Source: Candidatus Heimdallarchaeota archaeon LC_3 (GTDB lineage: Archaea; Asgardarchaeota; Heimdallarchaeia; Hodarchaeales; LC-3). From it: a stretch of 64,000 nucleotides of DNA. Within the stretch, counting starts at the first letter, position 1. The number at the start of each line of letters is the position of its first letter. A model generated the notes under the pieces. That model did no database searches and was not told the origin of the DNA. It saw nothing but the letters and a program-made list of their open reading frames with translations. This document shows, piece by piece, positions 1 through 9,188 of the stretch. Made by a program: the position numbers and the translations under genes. The stretch spans positions 1 to 64,000 of the forward strand of contig MDVS01000010.1 in NCBI GenBank assembly GCA_001940645.1, given 5' to 3'.

Positions 1-802
1 ATTCTATTTGAGAAGGACCCTCTTCCCCACTCCCACCTAAGAATGTAGAGTATTTTACTTCAAAGCCGGTACCTAAATTCGATAACTTAGTAAAGAAAAC
101 ATCAAATTTGTTTAGTGTTTTGTCATAAGCATCTGTCGTAATTGGAAAATCACTTGAAGTGGTAGATCCTGAAATAAATAATATACCGGAGTTATCAAGA
201 GCGATATCCCAGACCAAATCATAAGATGATCCCCCAAAAACAGTTGAATAAAGCAAAGTTTTCCCATCGTTAGACAATTTTATAATAAATATGTCCTGAT
301 TACCATTGTGTGATGAATTTAAAGCATTTTCAGTTATAGGAAAATCAAATTTATTGGATTCTTCAATATGCCCCACAACAACAATATTATTATCTTCATC
401 TAGAATAATTCTTGGAGAAAAGGGTATAGTTTCACTTATTGTACCAACTCCCCCTATCCATGTAGAAAATATCAGATTCATACCATCTGGAGAAATCTTA
501 GCAACATATAAAGCAGTTCCATCACTAGAACGTGTTTTATTATAAGCATTATCTGTTACTGGGAAATCTGAACCCGTTTGTCTAAAATAAGAATATCCTG
601 CAATATAAATATTTTTATCATCATCTAGAATGAAATTCGCATTTCTTTCTGATCCTTCTCCACCTAAGTAACTACTATACTTTAATTCTAAATCTTCATT
701 ACTTTGGCTATTTTGCGCTATTACTAAAGAATTTGTGTTCAAAAGCATAGATATCATTACAAATAATATCATCCATTTAAATAAGTTGTTTACCTTTCTC
801 AA
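1..802 (-). CDS. SBBP-repeat beta-propeller surface protein, C-terminus cut by window edge
   Basis: The open frame runs off the left edge, so only the first 267 residues are visible. I start it at a TTG (802-800) that follows a GGAG ribosome site about ten bases upstream. This gives a good signal peptide: MRK, then a hydrophobic stretch ending near LVIAQN. A later in-frame ATG at 772 would cut the signal peptide short. The mature part repeats a pattern of the type YSSYLGGEGSE, then a run with D-x-D-x-x-x-x-Y-I-A-G, then DFPVT-x-x-A-Y. At least four such units are visible. This is the SBBP (beta-propeller) repeat found in secreted and cell-wall proteins of bacteria and archaea. A role in surface binding or adhesion is inferred only. 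The gene is divergent from the beta-helix sensor gene at 1060, and the 257 bases between them carry TTTCGGTA repeats. Confidence 0.85.
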   Translation of the reverse strand, partial: MRKVNNLFKWMILFVMISMLLNTNSLVIAQNSQSNEDLELKYSSYLGGEGSERNANFILDDDKNIYIAGYSYFRQTGSDFPVTDNAYNKTRSSDGTALYVAKISPDGMNLIFSTWIGGVGTISETIPFSPRIILDEDNNIVVVGHIEESNKFDFPITENALNSSHNGNQDIFIIKLSNDGKTLLYSTVFGGSSYDLVWDIALDNSGILFISGSTTSSDFPITTDAYDKTLNKFDVFFTKLSNLGTGFEVKYSTFLGGSGEEGPSQIE

Positions 803-952
803 TTTTTTTCTACTCCTAAGATTTTGAATGATGACAAAGATTAATTTCTTAATATGCTGAAATGTTTTCTTCAAAAATATCAATTATAGTTTTCATTATC
901 ATCTCGTAAAGCTTTTGAACCAAGTGTTTAATAGATAATAGGCTTACCGTTG

Positions 953-981
953 TTTCGGTAAAATATACCGAAATTTCGGTA
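953..981. promoter_or_regulatory. Triple TTTCGGTA operator-like element
   Basis: Three copies of the octamer TTTCGGTA lie together: 953-960 (+), 966-973 (inverted) and 974-981 (+). The first two form a perfect inverted repeat with a 5-base spacer. The element sits between two divergent genes, about 80 bases upstream of the ATG at 1060 and just upstream of an AT-rich TATA-like stretch near 1017-1031. It looks like a binding site for a dimeric winged-helix or similar regulator. Which protein binds is unknown. The winged-helix domain of the adjacent membrane protein is an obvious candidate. Confidence 0.5.
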
Positions 982-1059
982 AAACTAATGAAAAATAAAA
1001 CGAAATATTTTTAGGTATAGATATATATTTAATTTGTTTATGACTAACGGGTCAGAAAA

Positions 1060-2922
1060 ATGGCCAAAGCAATTCATTTTATCTTGTTCACATTAATAAT
1101 AATAAATTTTCAATTATTAATGATTAATTTATCAGATGGTACCGTACTTTCCTCAATAGACCTTGACAAAGATTTAAAATCCAAAGAAAGTAGTTCATCA
1201 CTAACTAGCATAAATTTTGAATCAAAAATTTCCGAAATTCCCATTGAAATACAAGAAAATAAAGATTTTGAAAAATTAAACATTCAAGGGAAAGGAATAA
1301 GAAATAATCCGTATATTATTGAAAATTTCAACATAACTGGATCCTTTGAACGGTTAATTGATATACGAAATACAGATGTTTATTTTGAGATCAAAAACAA
1401 TCGGTTAAACAGCTTGTCAAAGGGATTATATGGAATCTTCTTAGCTAATGTAACTCATGCTACCATATCAAATAATCTAATTAAAAATAGCAAATTCCAT
1501 GGAGTAGTCGTTAGTTCATCAAATGTAATCACTATTGAAAATAATTGGATTACCAACCATACTAATAATGGTATAGAAATTCATAATTCTTTTGAAATTA
1601 CCTTAGAAAATAACATTATTTATGAAAACGGAAATTTTGGTATATGGTTACGAGACAACGTTCAAGATGTAAAGATTTTCGATAACACTTTAAGAAGAAA
1701 TTATAATTATGGACTATCAATTGGGTACGGATATTTAAACGAAAATCCGAATTGTTATAATAACGAAATTGAAAGAAATAATTTTTTAGAAAATAATTAC
1801 CAGAGTAATAAATCTCAAGCGCGTGATCATGGTAAATCAAACATTTTTTTAAATAATTATTGGTCAGAATGGAGAACTCCAGATGAAAACGAAAATAATA
1901 TTGTGGATATTCCTTACTTAATTGATAGCTTTATTTCAACTAATAATGATTCTTTTCCTTTGGTTAACAGGGCTAAATTACCTGAAATTTTTAAATCCCA
2001 ACTATTATATCCTAAAGGAGGAGAAAATTTAGTCAAGTCCGTGATTGTTGAATGGAGTCCTGCACTTGATTCGATGGGACAATCCATTAATTATACTTTG
2101 TCACTTTCCGTTGATAATGGGCTAACATGGGATAACATTGCTGAAAATTTAGTAAAACCCAGATATGAGTGGGATGTGACCACATATTCCGAAAATACTG
2201 TTGGAATACTTAAGATAGAGGCAAAAAGTTTGACAGGAGTTAAACAAGTCTCATTTTCAACCGATTCTTTTACGATAAATAAACCAGGTTGGCAAATCTT
2301 GGTTGATGATCTGATAAACAGCTTTTTTCTTCAATTGGTAATTATAGTATCTTTATTACTATTAGTCATGTTTCTAGGTTGGTTTCAATTCAAAAAAAGA
2401 ATAATTAAAGATATGGAGATTTCGGAATTCATTTATACTTTTAAAGAGAAACAAATGAGAAAAATATATCATAAATTAATTATTGGAATTGAAAACGTTA
2501 AAACGGAATTATTAAGCACTTCAGAAAATCTTTCTCATTTATTAAGTTATGATCAAGCTGTAATTGCAAATATATATCCTCCTGATATCCAAACTGAAAT
2601 GAAATCAAGTTTCAAAGGTAAATCTGTTTTGATCCTAATAGAAATTGCCTATCAACCCATAACCAAATCAAATACTTCATATTTAGCTAAAATATTAAAA
2701 ATTCCTCAACAAACTACCTCCGATGAGGTTAAAAAGTTATATGACTTAAAATATTTGAAACCATGCGTATCAAAAGAGACTCTACTTGATACTAGGAAGA
2801 AGAATTATTCTTTGACAGAAAAAGGTTTGATTTTTTTGCACTTATTAAAAGAATCATTAACAACTACTATTACAAAAATGAAAAGAGAAGAAATATATGA
2901 AGAAATTGAAGAATTATCATAG
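1060..2922 (+). CDS. Membrane-anchored NosD-type beta-helix protein with cytoplasmic winged-helix domain
   Basis: This 620-residue protein has an unusual layout. An N-terminal hydrophobic signal or anchor (residues 4-25) is followed by a right-handed parallel beta-helix of NosD type (about 75-290, with many N-N-x-I and G-I-x-I turns). Then comes an Ig/fibronectin-like domain (about 310-405, with YPKGGENL and SVDNGLTW), a transmembrane helix (about 423-442), and a roughly 180-residue cytoplasmic tail. Residues about 518-600 of the tail (KSVLILIEIAYQPIT to SLTEKGLIFLHLLKE) read as a MarR/ArsR-like winged helix with recognition helix and wing. Family knowledge says NosD-like helices bind polysaccharide or other extracellular ligands. 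I infer a one-component transmembrane transcription factor that senses a surface ligand. The start ATG follows the TATA-like stretch closely, so the transcript may be nearly leaderless. Beta-helix relatives at 10130 and 32693 have no winged-helix tail. Confidence 0.8.
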   Translation: MAKAIHFILFTLIIINFQLLMINLSDGTVLSSIDLDKDLKSKESSSSLTSINFESKISEIPIEIQENKDFEKLNIQGKGIRNNPYIIENFNITGSFERLIDIRNTDVYFEIKNNRLNSLSKGLYGIFLANVTHATISNNLIKNSKFHGVVVSSSNVITIENNWITNHTNNGIEIHNSFEITLENNIIYENGNFGIWLRDNVQDVKIFDNTLRRNYNYGLSIGYGYLNENPNCYNNEIERNNFLENNYQSNKSQARDHGKSNIFLNNYWSEWRTPDENENNIVDIPYLIDSFISTNNDSFPLVNRAKLPEIFKSQLLYPKGGENLVKSVIVEWSPALDSMGQSINYTLSLSVDNGLTWDNIAENLVKPRYEWDVTTYSENTVGILKIEAKSLTGVKQVSFSTDSFTINKPGWQILVDDLINSFFLQLVIIVSLLLLVMFLGWFQFKKRIIKDMEISEFIYTFKEKQMRKIYHKLIIGIENVKTELLSTSENLSHLLSYDQAVIANIYPPDIQTEMKSSFKGKSVLILIEIAYQPITKSNTSYLAKILKIPQQTTSDEVKKLYDLKYLKPCVSKETLLDTRKKNYSLTEKGLIFLHLLKESLTTTITKMKREEIYEEIEELS

Positions 2923-2989
2923 AAATCATTAATATCTATTCAAAATTTAGTTAAATAAATTGAGGAATCCAAAAAGTGATATATTGGAA

Positions 2990-3448
2990 TCAAATCGATA
3001 AATAAATTTTCATAGATTTTTCTTTTTCTCTAAAATATTCAGGCCCATAGACTTCATAGTCAACTGTATATGCTCTTTTGATATCAGAATTCCAGATATT
3101 GTTCCAAGCATTAAAAATTGAGTCAGGAAATGGTTCAGAAACCTCTATTACAGCATATTTACCTTTTGGGACAACAAGGAAGTACAAATCTTTCGATCGT
3201 AGACCAGTTTTTTTCAATTTATGGCCTAAATAATACGTGTAAGATTTAAAGTAATCCTTTTCATATTCTGTAAATAAAGCTAGAATATCAGAGGATTTTT
3301 TATGTGAAATTTTCTTCGAAATATTTTCCTTGTAAAACTTATCCCATAAAGCTTTAATGTCATTAGTTGCGAGATTATTTTCGTTCGTGGTTCTCCTTTT
3401 CATAGCTTGGACAATAAAACTCTCCAATTCTACTATTTCATAATCCAT
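2990..3448 (-). CDS. GyrI-like / Cass2-type effector-binding domain protein
   Basis: A 152-residue single-domain protein. The N-terminus IVELESFIVQAMKRRTTNEN, the central ALWDKFYKE and the later PKGKYAVIEVSEPFPDSI and YTVDYEVYGPEYF follow the pattern of the GyrI-like/AraC effector-binding (SOUL-fold related) domain, in particular the stand-alone Cass2 group. These domains bind small, often cationic, hydrophobic molecules and occur alone or fused to DNA-binding domains. No DNA-binding region is present here, so it would act as a free ligand-binding protein or partner. The start lies 20 bases downstream of the decayed gene at 3469-3942 on the same strand, so the two probably formed one transcription unit. 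Ligand and partner are unknown. Confidence 0.7.
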   Translation of the reverse strand: MDYEIVELESFIVQAMKRRTTNENNLATNDIKALWDKFYKENISKKISHKKSSDILALFTEYEKDYFKSYTYYLGHKLKKTGLRSKDLYFLVVPKGKYAVIEVSEPFPDSIFNAWNNIWNSDIKRAYTVDYEVYGPEYFREKEKSMKIYLSI

Positions 3449-3468
3449 ACTATCACTAAAAGTCTATT

Positions 3469-3942
3469 TTAGTATCTTATTAAAGCAGAAGTAATTTTTA
3501 TTTTTGGTTTAACATTTTCTCCATGTAGAACTTCGTATTTAGTACCTGAACCAATAACTAAAGGAATTTTTAATTTAAATACTTTGTCATCTCTGGTTTT
3601 GTCCCTTTATTTTAATTCAATTTGAATTTGCTTCGTTTTCTCGTCTTTTGAATCTTCAAATTCAAACCAAAGAGTGAAAGGTTGTTTTGGAGTAAAAGTA
3701 CGGTTTTCTTCGATATGGATCTCCCCGTGTTGGGGCATACGAACTTTTTCACCAGATAATAATCCTTCATCGTCTACTTCAAAATAAAATTCTCCAGTTC
3801 TGTCAAAAGGATTTGCTTCATGAACATCTTCTATTTTTAGTGAAACTAAACTAATAGTGCTCAGAAATCTATTTCCTTTTATTCTGTCAGCTTGGCCCTT
3901 TGCATAAGTCTTTTTTCATCTGGTATAATATCGTCTTACCAT
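3469..3942 (-). pseudogene. Decayed gene with two in-frame stop codons, family not recognised
   Basis: Read on the minus strand from ATG 3942, one frame stays coding-like for 157 codons to a TAA at 3471-3469. It is interrupted by TGA at codon 9 (3918-3916) and TAA at codon 112 (3609-3607). The parts between the stops have normal composition, for example ANPFDRTGEFYFEVDDEG and EIHIEENRTFTPKQPFTLWF, and no frameshift is needed. Upstream, a TATA-like TTATAAAAT and a GGTGA ribosome site five bases before the ATG are still intact. No internal start would rescue a long product. I do not recognise the family. Recent pseudogenisation by point mutation is the simplest reading. Stop readthrough is less likely because two different stop codons are involved. 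Confidence 0.65.
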
Positions 3943-4153
3943 ATAATTCACCTTATTTTATAATTAACTTATATTAACTAAAAACAAAATACATATAATA
4001 AAAGATTTCCAAGAAATGACAAATTTCTTCTAGTTAATAATTACTGTTTGCTTATTGATTTAGAATCTGGGTAAAGATTACCCCTATTACTTAACAGCCA
4101 TTATCATCCTCGAGATTTATTATTGAAACTCTTTATTAGAAGATTTCAGCCAC

Positions 4154-4978
4154 TTAAATCTTAGTTGCTTTCAAAGAGAACAATAAAGGAAATTCTCTAC
4201 CTACCCATTCTTTTGGAAAGGTCCACCAATCACCTTCTTTTTTTTCCAGCATATCGTATAATTTCCAAGGAACTTCAATATGCTCATTGAAAAACTCAAT
4301 TTGTAAACCGGCTTTAATCAACAAATTGATAATTTCACTAACTGAATAATTCCAAGAATATTCGGTTAAATTCTTTAATTTTGCGTCTGCATCAGCATAA
4401 GAACCATCTTCTTCAAATTTAATTGGCTCTTTCTTTTTGAAATATGAATATTTAACAGCAATATCACCATTAGGATCATTATCGAAAATAAATGCTGTTG
4501 GATGAGCGTCAACAATATAAAAAAACCCACCGGGTTTCAAGTAGGATGAGATAAGTTCTGCCCAAGTTTTTAGATCATGTAACCAAGGAATTGCCCCATA
4601 ACTACAATAAACTATATCAAATTTCTCATCTAAATGATCTTTCAGATCATAAATATTGCAATGAATAAATTTAGCATCTAATTTCATTTTATTTGCTAAT
4701 TCGGTAGCGAAAGAAATTGCTTTTTCAGAGAAATCTACTCCTACAACTGATTCTGCTCCACGTAAGTTCCAACTCAGAGTATCCTTTCCAAAATGGCATT
4801 GTAGATGTAATAATGATTTGTTTCTAACATCCCCAACTTCACCAATTTCAAGAGAATAAAGACCAGAACGATTCTCTATAAAGGATTTAACATTATAACC
4901 GTCACCTTTATAATGGATTTCTGCTAATTCATTCCATTTCTTTCTATTAACTTCATAATATTTACTAAGGTCTTTCAT
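4154..4978 (-). CDS. Class I SAM-dependent methyltransferase
   Basis: A 274-residue protein with a Rossmann-type methyltransferase core. Motif I is LLHLQCHFGKDTL (about 56-68), where the usual glycines are partly replaced by C-H-F-G, as in a subgroup of these enzymes. The ribose-binding acidic residue follows in VVGVDFS (78-84). Motif II/III is CNIYDL then FDIVYCSYGAIPWL, and the post-I strand is KPGGFFYIVD. The C-terminus ends with a strand pair and RGREFPLLFSLKA-like residues. The cytoplasmic enzyme would transfer a methyl group from S-adenosylmethionine. The acceptor cannot be read from sequence. It stands alone on the minus strand, with the decayed gene 210 bases downstream and the macroglobulin gene upstream ending 55 bases before its start. 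Confidence 0.85.
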   Translation of the reverse strand: MKDLSKYYEVNRKKWNELAEIHYKGDGYNVKSFIENRSGLYSLEIGEVGDVRNKSLLHLQCHFGKDTLSWNLRGAESVVGVDFSEKAISFATELANKMKLDAKFIHCNIYDLKDHLDEKFDIVYCSYGAIPWLHDLKTWAELISSYLKPGGFFYIVDAHPTAFIFDNDPNGDIAVKYSYFKKKEPIKFEEDGSYADADAKLKNLTEYSWNYSVSEIINLLIKAGLQIEFFNEHIEVPWKLYDMLEKKEGDWWTFPKEWVGREFPLLFSLKATKI

Positions 4979-5033
4979 GATTATAGTATGTCCTTTAAAA
5001 CATTAGCTATTTTAAAACAAGGAATTTAAGAAT

Positions 5034-8000
5034 TTAATTATTTTTTCTAATTTCTATCCATTTCGTTTTATAGCTGGTCGTTGTTTCGGGTTGATACATG
5101 GGCATGACGCGTAATCCGTTAACTTGAATCTTACCGTTCATTTTTGGAATAAAATTATATTCTAAATTAACATTTTTCAGTTCCGTTAAGAATATTGAGA
5201 CCAAATTATTATTTATCTCAACGTGATTTACTCCAGGAATATTTCGAAGGTCATCAAGAGTTTTTTTATCTAATTCACAACCAGTAGGAATTGGTTGTTC
5301 TAGCATAACTGCTTCAAGAGGGGAATCTGAATTAAGAGTATAACTAATTGAGAAATTTTCTTCTTGAGAGATTTTTTCAAGCAATTCTTGCTTGATATCT
5401 ATTGGTAAGGCTTTTTTGGCTTTTTCTGAATACCATTTTCTAATTTCTAATGCGATATGGCCAGTTCCTTCACCTTCAAGAAAAACTTCAACTTTATTAG
5501 AACCTGTGGTAAATTTATCTAAAAAGATGTTTCGAACATCATAGATTTTATAGTACTTATTCTCCTTATTGATAAATTCTGAAGCAATAACTTCACCATT
5601 TAATTTGACATTCAAAGTGCCATTAACAGCATTTTGCTCCATTTTGGAAGCAATTTCTCCTAAAGCTAAAGTAGCCCAAAGCGTGTCTCTAGTTGTAAAC
5701 CATCCTGAACTACTTCTTGTATTGAGTAGAAAGTTTGCTCCTGTTTCAAAAATATTTAATATCTCTGCTGGATAATTCTCTGTATGAGCTAATGCAGCTA
5801 ATGCATATGATGTTGTTTCAACTTCTGAAGATAAGGCTGATCCTTTAGACCAATATGATCCCTTGTCGTTTTCTTCAATATTTGTTAAAAGTAATTCAGT
5901 TACTTTTGGGATTTTATCAACGATTTCCTTTGGTAATTTATCTTTTAACATAGCAATTGAATCCAGAAGTAATGCAATTACTGTTGGATCGGATTTCAAA
6001 TCTTCTGTCTCTATCTGTTTCAGTAACCATTCAATTGCTGGTTGGTCAGTTACACCTCCAAGAGCCTGAGAATGAGCTACATAAGCTGTCATACTGAGAT
6101 TACTCAATGTTGCAGGAAAATTCTGATGAACTCCTTTCGAGGATTCATAAGATCCATCCTCATTCTGTTTGGAAGACAGAAAATCTCTTGCTCCAGTGAA
6201 AATGTCATCGGGAACATTAACAAACGGACTAATTTTTCCAATCACACTAATTGCTAAACTTGTATGAAATACTGAGGGATTATTTCCATCCCATAGACCA
6301 AATCCACCTTCCTTTTCATTAAGGAATTTAGATGTATATCGATCTAATCCAGCTTGCATATTCGTAATTAAATTCTTCTTGATATCGTCAGTCAGTTTGT
6401 CGTTGGATTCTAAATATCGATATGCGATAGCATTAGGAATGGTACTGGCACTAGTTTGTTCACAGCAACCATATGGATAAGCAGCTAGTGATTCAACACC
6501 TTCAATAGCAGCCAACTCAACTCCAGGTAAAAAATTGACAATACCCAATGTAAAAGCTTCTTCACCCGTTATTTCTAGTTCTTGGATCCAGGGTTTGTTT
6601 GCTTGTAATTTTGATCTGAATAATTCTGGGTGAGGAATACCTGGAGGTGAAATATAAAGAGGTGTTTGTAATTCTGAATATTCTGTGAAGTATTTTGATT
6701 CCAACAGTGTTGAAAGATCCACATCTCCTACTTTGCTAGCTTCAATGTCCCAATAGACATTAACTTTTTCATTAGCTTTTAATTCCTTGAGTTTTTGAAT
6801 AAGATTACTATGAATTTTTAGATTTTCGTTAGAATTGATACTTATTGTAATATCCTTTAATATCTCATTAGACAAATTTTCTAACACAGTTGGTAAAGTA
6901 ATTCTATCCCCAAGTGTCATATCGCTAGGGTTGAGTGTAGAAGTAAATATAGGATTCTTCACTACTATTGATCGTTCTTCAACACCGAAATGAGTTTCAT
7001 TACAAGCTATAACAAAAATTTTATATCTAGTGATTGAATCAGGAGATTTGATTTCAAATTTATGATCCCCAGAAACCTTTTCTGGTTTATTCACAATATC
7101 TTCAGGGAATTCTGTCCTGATAACCTGCTGTACTACAGGAGTTTCCAGCACTTTATCCATTATTACACTACTTCCATAAAGAAATCCTTCACTGAAATCT
7201 TCTTGATCGAATCCTGCTCCCAATGTTGCTCCTTCAGAAGCTTTCATTCTTCTTCCACCCCTCATTTTCATCATTTTCCTCGTCGCACCTGCTGCCGTCC
7301 CCATTGCTCCACCAGGTCTTGCCATATCTGGTGCAAATGCAACCGGTTGAGAAAAAGCTTGAACATCCTGTTTTGATCCTATTGTAAGTATTTCAACAGC
7401 ATTTGTTGGGATGTTGAATGAAGATTGAGGATTTATTGGTTGATATTCTAATAGAACTCTTTCATCGGTCAAGGCAACTCCAATCCACAAATTATCATCT
7501 TTAGATAAATTATTTTCAAATTTCACTTTAATATCAAAATTAGTTCCTGTTGCTACTTCTTCAATACTATCAATATTAAAATTCAGGGTCTTCGATTCAG
7601 TTATAATTTCAATTTTTTTCATAACAGAAGTTTTAGGAAAACTGAATGTTTCTCCATACCAGCTATTAGGCGTGGTCTCTATTTTTTGTTCAAATGATTC
7701 ACTTTCAATGGGATTCAGGTAGCCTTCTATTTCTAAATCACCGTAGTAGCCATTTGGAACATCTACTGTTATAGGAATACTTATTTCATTTAATTTTATA
7801 TCTGTCAGTTCAAATTTTTTCGTATCTAATATTCTATCTGAAATTACATCCAAATAAACTTCTTTGGTAATAATCTTCGCGATTCCCGGTCCTTTCAGTA
7901 TTAGATTTCCTTTTATTATATCGCCTGGATTTACTGCATTTGGAATATCTGTAAATTGTATCCAAATATCTTCTTCTGTAGGTTTTCTTACTAAAAATTG

Positions 8001-9167
8001 ATCAGTTAGTGATACAAATTGTCCTGTATCAGTTTGAACTAAGACTGTTAATAGATAAGATCCCTGTTTGAATTTTAAAGGAGGAATAGTTACAAAGCCA
8101 TGTATATCAGTAAAAAATTCTTCTTGATCAAGGATTTTTTCTTGTTTTTCATTTAATATTTTACATTGAACTTTTTTATTTGAAATTGGTAAATTAATGG
8201 GATTAACTACTTTGATATTAACATCTACCTGTTGGTCTTCAATAAGGGGTTTACTACTGGGATTTTTAGATATTTGTATTTGTAATGGCTCTTCAACTAT
8301 ATTGATTTGTGATACTGAAGTTGCCTTCCTATCATTTTCATCCTCAACAACTGCTGTTATAGAATGATTTCCTGGTAATAAATCTGGCAGAGTAATATCT
8401 ATAGATCCGTTAGAGAATTTTGCGTCGATATCTTTTTCAAATCCATCTGCAGATAATATCACTTTTCCTGCTGTCACAGGCTCTCCATGATAATATTTAC
8501 TCTGAATATTGCATTTTACATCTTTTCCTACTAAACTCCATTTAGGAAGATTGATAAAAACTTCAATATCAGGTTTATCATAGTGTCCAACATTAAATGG
8601 AATTGTATGGATGGTTTTCTTGCCTTTTTTTAACTGAAATGAGTAGTCTCCGGTTACAAGATATTTTCCAATTTTCACTTCAAAATAGATTATAGGTTCA
8701 TCTAATTTTATAATTGGTATTACTTTAACGGTATTCTTATCCGTATCAATTAATTCTAAAATAACCGCATTTTTCTCATCTGTCTTCATTAATTCTAACA
8801 CATTAGAGCCTTTAATAGGCTTTTTTCGTAGGAAAATATATCCTTTTATGGTATCTCCGGGTCTGTATTTATTCTTTGGTAACCAGATTGTTCCTAGTTC
8901 CTCAGCTTTAAATGGTTCCAATTTTAATGTAATTTTTTCTTTTGCCCAAGCATTTTTTTCCCCTTTTTCCGTGATGATCCAATCTAATTTTTTTTGTGAT
9001 CCTTCGAAGTATTTTGATTTAGATTCAAGATTCTTTAAAAAGAATATAGCCTTTTCTTCAACGTTTTTTTGATTTATTTTTATCTGACTGTCTGTTCCGT
9101 TAAATATTCTATATAAAGTTCCTTTTTCTGATATATTTTTTGGTATTCTTGCATATAATTTTGTCAT
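5034..9167 (-). CDS. Alpha-2-macroglobulin family protein without signal peptide
   Basis: A 1377-residue protein of the alpha-2-macroglobulin/complement C3 superfamily. Macroglobulin-type beta domains fill the first 580 residues, including YRPGDTIKGYIFLRKKPI-like MG2 features. A bait-like flexible segment rich in Ala, Gly, Met and Arg lies at about 605-665. It is followed by the A2M domain (KSPDSITRYKIF), the thioester domain with the motif YGCCEQ (Gly900-Gln904) followed by an alpha-helical toroid, and a C-terminal receptor-binding-like domain. The family traps proteases: bait cleavage exposes a Cys-Gln thioester that links to the attacker. Oddly, no signal peptide or transmembrane helix is visible at the N-terminus (MTKLYARIPKNISEKG). 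The upstream gene ends 21 bases before this start, so an unseen N-terminal extension is unlikely. The protein is therefore either cytosolic or exported by a non-Sec route. It is probably co-transcribed with the winged-helix gene upstream. Confidence 0.9.
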   Translation of the reverse strand: MTKLYARIPKNISEKGTLYRIFNGTDSQIKINQKNVEEKAIFFLKNLESKSKYFEGSQKKLDWIITEKGEKNAWAKEKITLKLEPFKAEELGTIWLPKNKYRPGDTIKGYIFLRKKPIKGSNVLELMKTDEKNAVILELIDTDKNTVKVIPIIKLDEPIIYFEVKIGKYLVTGDYSFQLKKGKKTIHTIPFNVGHYDKPDIEVFINLPKWSLVGKDVKCNIQSKYYHGEPVTAGKVILSADGFEKDIDAKFSNGSIDITLPDLLPGNHSITAVVEDENDRKATSVSQINIVEEPLQIQISKNPSSKPLIEDQQVDVNIKVVNPINLPISNKKVQCKILNEKQEKILDQEEFFTDIHGFVTIPPLKFKQGSYLLTVLVQTDTGQFVSLTDQFLVRKPTEEDIWIQFTDIPNAVNPGDIIKGNLILKGPGIAKIITKEVYLDVISDRILDTKKFELTDIKLNEISIPITVDVPNGYYGDLEIEGYLNPIESESFEQKIETTPNSWYGETFSFPKTSVMKKIEIITESKTLNFNIDSIEEVATGTNFDIKVKFENNLSKDDNLWIGVALTDERVLLEYQPINPQSSFNIPTNAVEILTIGSKQDVQAFSQPVAFAPDMARPGGAMGTAAGATRKMMKMRGGRRMKASEGATLGAGFDQEDFSEGFLYGSSVIMDKVLETPVVQQVIRTEFPEDIVNKPEKVSGDHKFEIKSPDSITRYKIFVIACNETHFGVEERSIVVKNPIFTSTLNPSDMTLGDRITLPTVLENLSNEILKDITISINSNENLKIHSNLIQKLKELKANEKVNVYWDIEASKVGDVDLSTLLESKYFTEYSELQTPLYISPPGIPHPELFRSKLQANKPWIQELEITGEEAFTLGIVNFLPGVELAAIEGVESLAAYPYGCCEQTSASTIPNAIAYRYLESNDKLTDDIKKNLITNMQAGLDRYTSKFLNEKEGGFGLWDGNNPSVFHTSLAISVIGKISPFVNVPDDIFTGARDFLSSKQNEDGSYESSKGVHQNFPATLSNLSMTAYVAHSQALGGVTDQPAIEWLLKQIETEDLKSDPTVIALLLDSIAMLKDKLPKEIVDKIPKVTELLLTNIEENDKGSYWSKGSALSSEVETTSYALAALAHTENYPAEILNIFETGANFLLNTRSSSGWFTTRDTLWATLALGEIASKMEQNAVNGTLNVKLNGEVIASEFINKENKYYKIYDVRNIFLDKFTTGSNKVEVFLEGEGTGHIALEIRKWYSEKAKKALPIDIKQELLEKISQEENFSISYTLNSDSPLEAVMLEQPIPTGCELDKKTLDDLRNIPGVNHVEINNNLVSIFLTELKNVNLEYNFIPKMNGKIQVNGLRVMPMYQPETTTSYKTKWIEIRKNN

Positions 9168-9188
9168 CTTCTTATTTCCTTTTTTAAT

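Noticed and set aside
7062..7376. Plus-strand open frame of 104 codons inside the macroglobulin gene
   Set aside because: It is antisense to a well-supported gene and its composition reflects the reverse complement of the Ala/Gly/Arg/Met-rich bait region.
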